Source of the DNA: an archaeon
Lineage (GTDB): Archaea > Asgardarchaeota > Hermodarchaeia > Hermodarchaeales > Hermodarchaeaceae
DNA: 29,255 nucleotides
Direction of reading: 5' to 3'
Assembly: GCA_016550415.1 (NCBI GenBank)
Contig: JABXGU010000613.1
Span: 1 to 29,255 of the forward strand
Of this stretch, positions 8,548 through 15,810 are shown in pieces. Each line of letters opens with the position of its first letter. The first letter of the stretch is position 1. The notes under the pieces are model-generated. The model had not been told where the DNA came from and made no database searches. It was given only the letters and a program-made list of their open reading frames with translations. The position numbers and the translations under genes are program-made.

Positions 8548-8988
8548 ATGGAACTCAAGACCTTCGGTGTTGTACTGAAGTTTGCCATGGAGCTTGAAGC
8601 AGTTGCCGCTGCATTCTATGAGTCTGCTGTTGGCGTTGCTATAGGTGATGGTCTGAAGAGCTTATTCGAATCTCTTCTTATTCGTGGACAGAAACGAATC
8701 AAGCTACTATTGCGTGTGCGTCGCGAAAATACTACTGAAATGATTCTTGAACCAATCACTGGATTAGAAGGGGATCAATATCGTTCAAAGACTGAAATTC
8801 CAGCAGGTGCTGGTGATGCTGCATTATCTAAACTTGCAGAAGCCCTAGAGCAGAAAATTCATGACTTCTACAAGGATGCCGCTGAAAAAATCAGCTTCCT
8901 GAGTGAACCTGCCAGTATTTTTGAACGATTGGCAGAGGAGAACGCTGAGAACGCTAACAGATTAAGGGCAACCACAAAATCAGATTAA
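8548..8988 (+). CDS. Ferritin-like / rubrerythrin-like helical protein with degenerate metal site
   Basis: 146 residues, almost entirely helical. The first helix (ELEAVAAAFYESAV, about 15-28) and third helix (LEQKIHDFYKDAAEKI, about 100-115) have the Glu/Tyr pattern of ferritin-like four-helix bundles, and ERLAEENAENANRL (127-140) fits the last helix. In rubrerythrins the second helix supplies an E-x-x-H ligand set; here the equivalent stretch reads LLIRGQKRIKLL, so the di-iron site is probably incomplete. The start is the ATG at 8548, preceded by a perfect GGAGGT (8535-8540, spacing 7). Only 21 bases separate it from the dehydrogenase stop, so the two are probably cotranscribed. A role in oxidative protection or electron transfer is possible but not shown. 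Confidence 0.7.
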   Translation: MELKTFGVVLKFAMELEAVAAAFYESAVGVAIGDGLKSLFESLLIRGQKRIKLLLRVRRENTTEMILEPITGLEGDQYRSKTEIPAGAGDAALSKLAEALEQKIHDFYKDAAEKISFLSEPASIFERLAEENAENANRLRATTKSD

Positions 8989-9071
8989 TTTAGAATATAT
9001 TTTCTCTACTCTCTCCCTGTAGTGGTAACACAAGGTCTAAACCATTCCTAAGAAATCGACTATTATTAGTC

Positions 9072-9770
9072 CTAGATAGGTCTATTTTGGACTGCCTTTA
9101 TTAGATAATAAACAATTACGAAGGGGAAGAGAGTGAAGAATGTGAACTGCTCACGTAGGTAATAACCAAGATTATCAAGGATTGAAGGATAATTTGCCCA
9201 AAAGAGTGTGATCAACTCCGCTTTACTAGTAACTGTTGGTCCAAAGAAGTCGAAAAGACCAGGACAACCAAATCCAAAGACTGTGACATCGAAGAGAACT
9301 TGGCTGATTACGTTAATACTGGGCATGAAATTAAAAATCCCAAAAGGGAAGAAAAGCGCCCAAAAAGGCCAATTAATCTTACGTAAATCACATAGACAAA
9401 GCAAACCAAATGCAATTGGGAAGAAGGTATGATCAAAGATACCCGTCACAAAAACCTCAAACAAAGGCTTGGTTATAATAAAAAAAATTGCAAAAATGAG
9501 GAATACTGCAATAATACCTGCTGCATAAATGGAAAGGGCAGAGCGTCGGACATACAACTGTTGTTCAGAAAAAAGCAGGTAAACCCATCCAATGATTGGG
9601 AGGGCAAAGATTGTCGTATATATCTGGCTCATAGGAAATCCATAGAGTTGGTCGGATAAGATACGGATAATGTTGGCAATGAGATACCAGCCAAATATCA
9701 CAATGCCTAGCGAGCAGACTATCCATTTAGTTCGACTCGCATTCTGGAGGTTATCCCCTATGCTTCCCAT
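9072..9770 (-). CDS. Multi-pass membrane protein of unknown function
   Basis: 232 residues, very hydrophobic, with about five or six predicted membrane segments (roughly 15-36, 47-66, 76-100, 105-128, 132-150 and 205-227). The stretch between the last two segments contains the only longer hydrophilic loop. I do not recognise a family. Several Pro/Phe-rich positions (FWALFFPFGIFNFMP) and a short basic C-terminus (NRPI) are visible, but no charged motif suggests a transporter class. It stands alone on the minus strand, with its promoter in the 136-base gap shared with the divergent helical-protein gene. Confidence 0.7.
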   Translation of the reverse strand: MGSIGDNLQNASRTKWIVCSLGIVIFGWYLIANIIRILSDQLYGFPMSQIYTTIFALPIIGWVYLLFSEQQLYVRRSALSIYAAGIIAVFLIFAIFFIITKPLFEVFVTGIFDHTFFPIAFGLLCLCDLRKINWPFWALFFPFGIFNFMPSINVISQVLFDVTVFGFGCPGLFDFFGPTVTSKAELITLFWANYPSILDNLGYYLREQFTFFTLFPFVIVYYLIKAVQNRPI

Positions 9771-9906
9771 ATTAACTGGTATTCGTTTTTTCTTTTAATA
9801 GTGTTTTTAGGTCTCCAGATTATTGATGGAGGGAGTCCTGAAACAATTTATTTTGCTTCATAATTATGGGGGGAAAAACCTAAACTCCCAAGGTACCCAT
9901 TTATAG

Positions 9907-11046
9907 ATGATGTCGATTCGGCAGGCTCTTGTCGAGTATCTTGATGTTGTCCGGACCTTTGCTTTTGAGATTGCCAGTATAAGCAGCGGTGTCTACGACA
10001 CAGATTCCCCAGGCAAAGTACTTCAGAATCCTATCTTATGGGTTCAAAAAGAGGCAGACTGGATTGTTGAACTACTTGAGGCCTTAGATATCATCCAAAA
10101 CTATGTTGAACTTGTGCGTCGTTGGGCAAATCATGTATCTGGGGTAGCACATAACCTGGGAATTACAGACATCGAGATAACTAAGGTCGAACGGAAGCAA
10201 ACAAGTATAGTAGCTCTCCTTAAAATGAAAAGCTTTGATCAGGATTATCTGAAATGGGTGCTAGCTGATATCTCACAAGAAGTTGATCGCCTAATACTTC
10301 CAACCCAACAGCTGATAGAAAAAGCACCTCGTCTTTTAGAACTCACAGACCAGTTCCGTGGGTTCTTTATGGAAAATGTGAAGAAGATAGTATTAGCGTG
10401 GACTGGTCAGAATCTCGAAGAACTTTATAATCGCCTCATTGAAGTTCTCGATGCGGCTCATGGAAGTGAAAATCCCAAGAATGCCTTGAAATATATAGGC
10501 TCCTACTGTGACATCATATTCCAAGTAGCTTTTTCAACTCCAATGCTTATTGGCGAATCAACTACAACTGCATTCTCGCCTAAAAAAATGAAGACTAGTC
10601 AAAGTCGTGTCGATCAAATTATTGAAGGCATTCATGACCTGCGCGAGTTTGTGAGATTACGTAAGCAAGCTTATTTACGATTTTTACAGCATTTGGAAGT
10701 TCTAATACAAGCGGTACTTCCTCCAAATACTTCTATTATCGAGTGGGTTGGAAACTTTGTAATTGACCCTTCCAAAACTGCTGACGATGTCCTTCCTGCC
10801 CAAATTTCAACCGATACACTTGCCTTGGCGATTAGGCAAGCTGAGGAGGCTAATAATGATTGGGAGGCAATAAGTGAACTATTAATTCCATTACGTAAAG
10901 GTGCTCATAAATTGAAAACACTACTCCAATCTCCAACCTTAACCGAGTTCCTTAATGCTGACCAAAGTCGCCGAGAACACACAAATAAATGGCGCCGCAA
11001 GCTAGAATCTAAATTCAAAACCCTTCGTAAGGCTGTACTACAATAA
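9907..11046 (+). CDS. All-helical protein of unknown function
   Basis: 379 residues, predicted soluble and almost wholly alpha-helical, with no membrane segment and no recognisable catalytic motif. Heptad-like stretches occur near 90-150 and 230-270, and a basic C-terminus (about 350-379) contains several Arg/Lys clusters. The only region with strand- or loop-like character is near 270-300 (PPNTSIIEWVGNFVIDPSKTADDV). No cysteine pairs or nucleotide-binding loops are seen. Either of two consecutive ATG codons (9907, 9910) could be the start; no clear ribosome-binding site precedes them. Its neighbours, a membrane protein and a flavin-reductase-like gene, are on the opposite strand, so context gives no functional hint. 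Confidence 0.7.
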   Translation: MMSIRQALVEYLDVVRTFAFEIASISSGVYDTDSPGKVLQNPILWVQKEADWIVELLEALDIIQNYVELVRRWANHVSGVAHNLGITDIEITKVERKQTSIVALLKMKSFDQDYLKWVLADISQEVDRLILPTQQLIEKAPRLLELTDQFRGFFMENVKKIVLAWTGQNLEELYNRLIEVLDAAHGSENPKNALKYIGSYCDIIFQVAFSTPMLIGESTTTAFSPKKMKTSQSRVDQIIEGIHDLREFVRLRKQAYLRFLQHLEVLIQAVLPPNTSIIEWVGNFVIDPSKTADDVLPAQISTDTLALAIRQAEEANNDWEAISELLIPLRKGAHKLKTLLQSPTLTEFLNADQSRREHTNKWRRKLESKFKTLRKAVLQ

Positions 11047-11102
11047 CTGCCTTGTCTAAACTGCACATTGGGCGCTTTTGTCAACGACAGTATCATTCTA
11101 GT

Positions 11103-11663
11103 TTACTTGTCAGAAGGTGGAATGTATGTTGGCGCTGTTTTTGGAGTCGAGGCAACATATGATGGTGCAGTCTTTGGTGTTTTTCCACGTTTAATCTGAT
11201 GATAATAGGAGTAAGTTAACGGATTTCCCTCCTGCAAAATCTTCCCCTTTGCAATCTTACCAATGAAAAGAGTGTGGGTACCAACATCGAGCTGATTAAT
11301 GACTCTGGCTTCAAGAATGCCAAGACTGTGTTCTGTGACTATGGGACAATCATCTATGCCCTTTTGATATGTAACATCACAGAGCTTATCCACATCACGA
11401 CCAGATTTGAAGCCAAAAAGCCCTATAAAGGTCATTGGCGTTGCTTCATCAAGTATTGAAACAGAGAATAAACCGCTTTTGGCGATATATTCATGCGTAA
11501 GATTTTGCTTATTGATACTTACCGCTATACATGGTGGCTCAGAGGTTACCTGAAACACTGTGTTTACAATTTGCCCATTCATTTTATCTCCAAGCTTCGA
11601 AGAAACTACATAGAGACCATAAGTTATCAATCGAAGAACCTGTGTATCTAGTTCCTTACTCAT
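11103..11663 (-). CDS. Flavin reductase-like FMN-binding protein (flavoredoxin type)
   Basis: 186 residues of the flavin-reductase-like split-barrel family: a start such as LRLITYGLYVVSS, then the NTVFQVTSEPPCIAVSINKQN segment that binds FMN, GLFSVSILDE, and a GTHTLFIGKI strand near 128-137. Such proteins transfer electrons through FMN or reduce free flavin, and relatives are fused to a rubredoxin domain. Here the C-terminus has two copies of TPKTAP[ST]Y (about 162-169 and 173-180), a type of linker that precedes rubredoxin in fused homologues, but the protein ends without one. The start is the ATG at 11663, with GGTGGT eight bases upstream; an ATG two codons earlier is too close to that site. 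It is divergent from the SSB gene and may share its TATA region. Confidence 0.82.
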   Translation of the reverse strand: MSKELDTQVLRLITYGLYVVSSKLGDKMNGQIVNTVFQVTSEPPCIAVSINKQNLTHEYIAKSGLFSVSILDEATPMTFIGLFGFKSGRDVDKLCDVTYQKGIDDCPIVTEHSLGILEARVINQLDVGTHTLFIGKIAKGKILQEGNPLTYSYYHQIKRGKTPKTAPSYVASTPKTAPTYIPPSDK

Positions 11664-11696
11664 AACCATTGACCACCAAAAATTTGTGTTGACAAT

Positions 11697-11719
11697 GTCT
11701 AGATAGTCGACCCCTAGAC
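11697..11719. promoter_or_regulatory. Inverted repeat beside the divergent flavin-reductase/SSB promoter
   Basis: GTCTAG (11697-11702) and CTAGAC (11714-11719) form an inverted repeat with an 11-base spacer, directly next to the TATA element and close to the expected start of the minus-strand transcript. The position suits an operator; the arms are short. Confidence 0.35.
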
Positions 11720-11730
11720 TTTATATATAG
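11719..11730. promoter_or_regulatory. Near-symmetric TATA element, possibly bidirectional
   Basis: CTTTATATATAG reads as a good archaeal TATA box on both strands. On the plus strand it would give an SSB transcript starting near 11745-11750. On the minus strand it would give a flavin-reductase transcript starting near 11695, about 30 bases before that gene's start. Confidence 0.5.
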
Positions 11731-11744
11731 ATATTAAGAGTGGG

Positions 11745-11861
11745 GATACAGCAGTGCTAACAAGCAGAATCGTTTTCTCTGGTGGTACCCTCTGCACTGC
11801 GGTCGAGTCCCCGGGGAATGATTTGTATTGGAAGCCTGAACTAAATAAAGTGGTACCCAAA
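11745..11861 (+). promoter_or_regulatory. Structured-looking 5' leader of the SSB gene
   Basis: If transcription starts about 25 bases after the TATA element, the SSB message has a leader of about 115 bases. It contains two identical GTGGTACCC copies (11782-11790 and 11850-11858) with self-complementary GGTACC cores, and a TCCCCGGGGA palindrome (11808-11817). The second copy holds the GTGGT likely used as ribosome-binding site, three bases before the ATG. Pairing of the two cores could block initiation; this is inference. Confidence 0.3.
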
Positions 11862-12338
11862 ATGAGCACCGAACAAGAGCCTGTTGAGGCTACTGTCGCT
11901 GAATTGCGACCACGAATGAGAAGTTTGAACATCACCTTCAAGGTCATCGAGAAAGGTGAAGTCCGAGAGGTTGTATCTCGACGTGATGGCGAAAATCACC
12001 GTGTACTTGATGCAGTCGTAGGGGACTCTACAGGTACTGTCATTCTTTCCCTCTGGGATGATATGATAGATACAGTAGAAGTAGATAAAACCTATAGACT
12101 AGAGCGGGGTTATACAAGCCTCTTCAAGGGGCATCTCCGCCTGAATATAGGTCGCTATGGTGAACTAAAGGAGGCAGAAAAACCCCTAGAAGAAATAGAC
12201 TCCGAAAACGACATGTCCGCTCCAGAACACGAGCAACAATATCGACGGCGATCCTATGGAGGAGGAGGATATGGTCGAGATCGCGGCTATGGCGGCGGAC
12301 GACGCTATGATCGAGATCGTGGACGACGACGATACTAA
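11862..12338 (+). CDS. SOSS-B/hSSB1-like single-stranded DNA-binding protein
   Basis: 158 residues: one OB fold (about 8-108), an acidic linker (about 104-128) and a Gly/Arg/Tyr-rich tail (about 130-158) resembling RGG nucleic-acid-binding tails. The OB fold matches human SSB1 strikingly, for example RLERGYTSLFKGHLRLNIGR here against the TKGYASVFKGCLTLYTGR region there. Aromatic residues that stack on DNA in that family are kept at Trp65, Tyr84 and Phe88, while the equivalent of hSSB1 Tyr85 is Asn95. It should protect single-stranded DNA in replication and repair; RNA binding is possible given the tail. The frame is open upstream to 11754, but the ATG at 11862, with GTGGT seven bases before it, begins where homology and normal composition begin. 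Confidence 0.85.
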   Translation: MSTEQEPVEATVAELRPRMRSLNITFKVIEKGEVREVVSRRDGENHRVLDAVVGDSTGTVILSLWDDMIDTVEVDKTYRLERGYTSLFKGHLRLNIGRYGELKEAEKPLEEIDSENDMSAPEHEQQYRRRSYGGGGYGRDRGYGGGRRYDRDRGRRRY

Positions 12339-12384
12339 AACAGAATCCTGTCGAAATCTCAACATACTTCAATACAAGGCTTGA

Positions 12385-12409
12385 TTTTTTTTCCTTGCCC
12401 TCTTTTTTT
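12385..12409 (+). terminator. T-tract terminator after the SSB gene
   Basis: Two oligo-T runs (eight at 12385-12392, seven at 12403-12409) lie about 50-70 bases after the SSB stop with no stem-loop, which fits archaeal oligo-T termination. Confidence 0.55.
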
Positions 12410-12502
12410 CTAAAATCCTATTATTGAAAGATAGAAAAGGTTCATTCTTTCAATTCCAAGCACTCTAAGGAAGGATTTTTTAAATCCCTATTCTGAGTGA
12501 CT

Positions 12503-13531
12503 ATGATACAAGCTATGCCATCAGAAATTCAACTTTCCTCGCGTGATGAGTTAAAATTCCTGAAGATATTAAGAACCCATTTTGAGGCTGAACGCTTCAA
12601 AAAGCTAAATCAGTTAATCAAATGTTCATCGCTCTTCTTTGTAGCTGACCTAAATGATTCATTATTGGAAACACGCCCCAAAGAAACCAAAAAACAATGG
12701 GAATTACTTGACCAATACGCCTTCCTCGTCAATAGTATTGCCAGCCATATAAGCCAGCAACGGAATACTCCTATTTACTTCGCGATTGTAACAGGGAATA
12801 GTTACGAATATGTACGTGGACGACTACTCGAACCCTTTGACTTATCCAATCATATTGTCTTCAGCGAGGAGGGGCTTGTTGCTCGTGCGTTCTATTCTGG
12901 CTGGGGATATACAAGCAAGCCTTCATCCCAATATTATGCTGCTGGAAAACGCCTTACAAAAAAACTCCACAAGGACTTACAGACGAAAGGAAAATTCTGG
13001 ATGCAACCCAATGAAATTCGCTTAACTATTAAACCGATAATGGATCCTCGGAATAATCCTGCCTGGCATGACGTCTTAGTTCCTCGAATTCTTGCTTTTG
13101 GTGAGGAGGTTGGTTTCAGTAACACTGTGTCTTCTAATGTGGTTGGCTCCATTCATCTCCAATTTGATGCTTGCGATATTCATCCTAACAAAGTAACTGT
13201 CAAACATAGAGATGGAAAAGAGGAAACGGAAGTCTTTGTTGACAAGGGATACGCACTAAGATATCTACTGAAGTCTGAAAAAGGGCCAGGTGGAGTCGTA
13301 CTGGTTGACTCAATTAATGATATTCCTCTCATTCGCGAAGCTGCAAAATCCAAACTCGTCAGTGTTGCAGTTGCCAACGCTGATGATGCTCTAATTAGAG
13401 AAATACCTCAAAATCAACTTTACAAATCCAAACACTCAACGACCGCTGCTGCAATTGGCACACTAAGTGAGTTTTGTCTTGCACTATTCCAGAAAGATTA
13501 CCAACAAAGATGCATTGATTCTTTTGACTGA
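12503..13531 (+). CDS. HAD-superfamily (Cof / sucrose-phosphatase-like) protein with altered motif I
   Basis: 342 residues. The C-terminal part has HAD motif IV, VDSINDIPLI, and a likely motif III lysine in VDKGYALRYLL. Motif II appears as AIVTGNS, and a large cap domain lies between, as in subclass IIB enzymes (sucrose-phosphate and mannosyl-phosphoglycerate phosphatases). Motif I is unusual: VADLNDSLLE (Asp49-Leu-Asn51-Asp52-Ser53) replaces the usual DxDGT, so the second, acid/base aspartate is Asn. That substitution predicts weak or absent phosphatase activity, or a different chemistry or binding role. There is also an N-terminal extension of about 40 residues before motif I. The start is ATG 12503, but GTG 12497 or ATG 12515 are possible. 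The substrate is unknown. Confidence 0.72.
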   Translation: MIQAMPSEIQLSSRDELKFLKILRTHFEAERFKKLNQLIKCSSLFFVADLNDSLLETRPKETKKQWELLDQYAFLVNSIASHISQQRNTPIYFAIVTGNSYEYVRGRLLEPFDLSNHIVFSEEGLVARAFYSGWGYTSKPSSQYYAAGKRLTKKLHKDLQTKGKFWMQPNEIRLTIKPIMDPRNNPAWHDVLVPRILAFGEEVGFSNTVSSNVVGSIHLQFDACDIHPNKVTVKHRDGKEETEVFVDKGYALRYLLKSEKGPGGVVLVDSINDIPLIREAAKSKLVSVAVANADDALIREIPQNQLYKSKHSTTAAAIGTLSEFCLALFQKDYQQRCIDSFD

Positions 13532-13611
13532 ACTCATTCAACAAGTCATGTATTTTTAGGGTAGCTCATACACCTTCCTTTAAACAAATAATCGTCGTGA
13601 GGATTGCTAGC

Positions 13612-14712
13612 ATGTCAATGCTTGGTGGCGGTACAGAGACTCGCCTTTTGTTACGACTTGTAATACCTGGATACATGGCAGTGCTAATCGCCCTATGGGT
13701 CTTCCCCGAAATACTTGGTTTATACCCCCCTGATTTAGGTGTCTCAGTTCTTATAGCTGTGATATTAGCCTTTGCTGGTCCACTTGTTGGGTTCATTCTC
13801 TTTTATGGCATCTATGACCTAAGTCATAGGTTGAGTGGAGCTAGACTTCTGAATCGTTGGTTCCCTACAAAATATCAATATTCAAAGAAACGCCTGCACT
13901 ATCAAAGAGTAGCTGAAATCATCGATTTAGTTACCAGCCAAGCAGCAACATTAATTCAAAGTCTGCCAGACCACTCTTCCTCAAAAAATCGGATGCTACA
14001 CTTCACACAAATGCTCCAAACAAAGACCCAATCTGGTGCGCTTAAAGAACCACTATCTAAGGATGCTCCTTTGCATCTATATGATAAAATCCAAGTGGGT
14101 TGGGTTTCTCGAGACAAAGTATTCTATGACACATTCATTTGGGAAAACTATCCTGAAGTTTGGAGACAAATCATATTGTATGCAAGTGAACGTCATTGTA
14201 TGGCAATATTATTTGGCATTTTCTTCGTGTTCACGCCAATTTTCCTTTTCAGATTGCTTGCTTTCCTTCTTTTTCCACTGTTACCGTTTCCCACTGATGG
14301 AGCAAGTATCATAGGTTCATTTTACATGTTGTTTTGGACCTTGATTTCCAGTATCAGAATTCCAAATTATGAAGCAATCTATTGGGTATATTGGCCTATG
14401 GTACTAATGATGTTAGTAATTACATGGGCTTTTTACAAACAGTGGAAAAGAATGTCCAGTCGCCTTGATGAATATGAGTACATGTTAGCATTGAAGGCAT
14501 CGCGGCAATTTGAGCGAGAGTGTTGGCGGATGATAGCAACAGAGTTCCTTGAAGCCGCAGAAACCGAACTCATTAAAGCTCCACCGAATTCTCAAATCCG
14601 CCTATTACTTCAAAAAGCGAATAAGTCAATGGTTGATGGCTTTTTCCAATGCGCCTTCGAAGAAACTTTGCAAGCTCTAAAACTTGGCACAAAGAAAAGC
14701 AACCTAACTTAG
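13612..14712 (+). CDS. Membrane protein of unknown function with cytosolic helical domains
   Basis: 366 residues. Two membrane segments lie near the N-terminus (about 18-35 and 44-70), followed by a soluble domain of about 115 residues containing an RVAEIIDLV helix and a GWVSRDKVFYDTFIWENYPE region. Two or three more membrane segments follow (about 192-222, 232-245 and 262-280), then a helical C-terminal tail rich in Glu and Lys (about 290-366). No enzyme motif is seen. The start is the ATG at 13612, with GTGAGG nine bases upstream; a GTG at 13597 is in frame but overlaps that site. It lies about 80 bases after the HAD gene on the same strand and could be cotranscribed with it. I do not recognise a family. 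Confidence 0.7.
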   Translation: MSMLGGGTETRLLLRLVIPGYMAVLIALWVFPEILGLYPPDLGVSVLIAVILAFAGPLVGFILFYGIYDLSHRLSGARLLNRWFPTKYQYSKKRLHYQRVAEIIDLVTSQAATLIQSLPDHSSSKNRMLHFTQMLQTKTQSGALKEPLSKDAPLHLYDKIQVGWVSRDKVFYDTFIWENYPEVWRQIILYASERHCMAILFGIFFVFTPIFLFRLLAFLLFPLLPFPTDGASIIGSFYMLFWTLISSIRIPNYEAIYWVYWPMVLMMLVITWAFYKQWKRMSSRLDEYEYMLALKASRQFERECWRMIATEFLEAAETELIKAPPNSQIRLLLQKANKSMVDGFFQCAFEETLQALKLGTKKSNLT

Positions 14713-14759
14713 CCTTCCGAAATAGGAACCCTGTTTGAATAAAAAACTGAAAGGTCGCC

Positions 14760-15323
14760 TTATCTTTCTGTTAGGGAAGGCTTAGAGAATCGTTGAAGCA
14801 ATTCTTGAGGGCTCACAGCGGCAATAAATAAATCAAAACCCGATTCCTCAGTGCGTGTTCCAGTCTTAAAGAAACCAAGGTGATGAAAGTAAAAATTCTT
14901 CGCCCGTTGGTCTAGTGAACTAACAGTAGTACGAATTACCTTTACACCAATATCAAAAGCGAATCGTGCAAGTTTAACCATCAGCTGTGTGCCTACCCCT
15001 TGGCTTGGAGGAACAGCGCAAAGGAAACGAATACGAATAGTATTGGTTTGTAGAAAAAAGTCAAGGAGCCCAACTGGTTGATTTCTGCTTGTAGCAAGCC
15101 ATATTCTTCGTGTACTTTTTCGGAGAAGATAAGTCTGTAAATGGAGCCGCATATTCTGAGCTAGTGTTTCCAATGGTTCCTTAGAGCCAGGTGGTTTCTC
15201 TAATAAGAGGCCTTGTGCATAGACACGTGCAGCCGCATCCAATTGGTCTTTGCTCAATTCACAAATAATGATAGACTTCGTTGTTTTCGAGTTAATTGGT
15301 TGCACCTCTGATAAAACTCTCAA
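14760..15323 (-). CDS. GNAT-family N-acetyltransferase
   Basis: 187 residues with the GNAT core. Strand beta-4 plus the acetyl-CoA pyrophosphate loop is visible as IRFLCAVPPSQGVGTQLMVK (the Q-G-V-G-T loop, about 115-120), followed by the amphipathic helix and the NFYFHHLGFFKTGTRTEE segment typical of motif B. It transfers an acetyl group to an amine of unknown acceptor (small molecule, peptide or protein). The start is uncertain: TTG at 15323 is about 30 bases after an ATAATATAG TATA-like element and may be leaderless, while GTG at 15305 is also possible. It sits downstream of the 82-residue gene on the same strand, 68 bases away. Confidence 0.75.
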   Translation of the reverse strand: MRVLSEVQPINSKTTKSIIICELSKDQLDAAARVYAQGLLLEKPPGSKEPLETLAQNMRLHLQTYLLRKSTRRIWLATSRNQPVGLLDFFLQTNTIRIRFLCAVPPSQGVGTQLMVKLARFAFDIGVKVIRTTVSSLDQRAKNFYFHHLGFFKTGTRTEESGFDLFIAAVSPQELLQRFSKPSLTER

Positions 15324-15391
15324 TAAGTGCTACTTTGAGAATATCAGTTCTCTATATTATGTGCAAATATCTTCTGAAAAATATCTTGTTA

Positions 15392-15640
15392 CTAGCTACG
15401 CTCCCAAAGGCGTACAAATATGGCTTGTTCCGTGCGGGACGATTCAGCACGCCAGAACACACCAAAGGCTTGAGCAATTTTCTCCAAATCGATGATACGC
15501 ATTGAAGTCAAGCAATCCGTGTAAAATACTACATAAGCCTCGCCACTAAGATCTTCCCGGACTTCTAGTTTTCGAATCCAATGAGCAAATTGGGGGGTAC
15601 TCAACTCCCTTTGCAATCTCTCTGCTTCATCGCGCTTCAA
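15392..15640 (-). CDS. Small protein of unknown function
   Basis: 82 residues beginning at a TTG that has GGTGAT five bases upstream, a good ribosome-binding site that supports translation. The sequence starts with a charged helix (MKRDEAERLQREL), then alternates strand-like stretches (WIRKLEVREDLSGEAYVVFYTD) and a helix (DLEKIAQAFGVFWRAE), ending in AIFVRLWERS. This would suit a small alpha/beta domain of about 70 residues. No metal-binding cysteine pattern and no membrane segment are present. Function unknown. The GNAT gene follows on the same strand. Confidence 0.6.
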   Translation of the reverse strand: MKRDEAERLQRELSTPQFAHWIRKLEVREDLSGEAYVVFYTDCLTSMRIIDLEKIAQAFGVFWRAESSRTEQAIFVRLWERS

Positions 15641-15810
15641 TATCTATCACCTTTTACTCCACTGAACAAGCGAAGAAAATCGCCTAATGGAAGAAGGTTT
15701 CTGTTGTACTGGGAAATGTTTAATCATAATCTCCAGCATTAGCCAACTATATCCTTACGCAAAACCTCCTATTATTATGCTTTTTAGTACGTTCATAAAG
15801 GTGCATCGGT

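Noticed and set aside
9208..9659. Two open frames on the plus strand (9208-9432 and 9429-9659)
   Set aside because: They lie antisense to the membrane protein gene, lack ribosome-binding sites and code for Lys-rich sequence without any fold-like pattern.
11747..11820. tRNA-like stretch ending in GGTCGAGTCCCC
   Set aside because: The supposed T-arm would pair only two bases and no acceptor stem closes with the GGGGATA at its start, so it is not a tRNA.
11754..11861. Longer N-terminus for the SSB
   Set aside because: The sequence before the ATG at 11862 contains palindromes and no OB-fold character; GTGGT before the ATG gives a suitable start.
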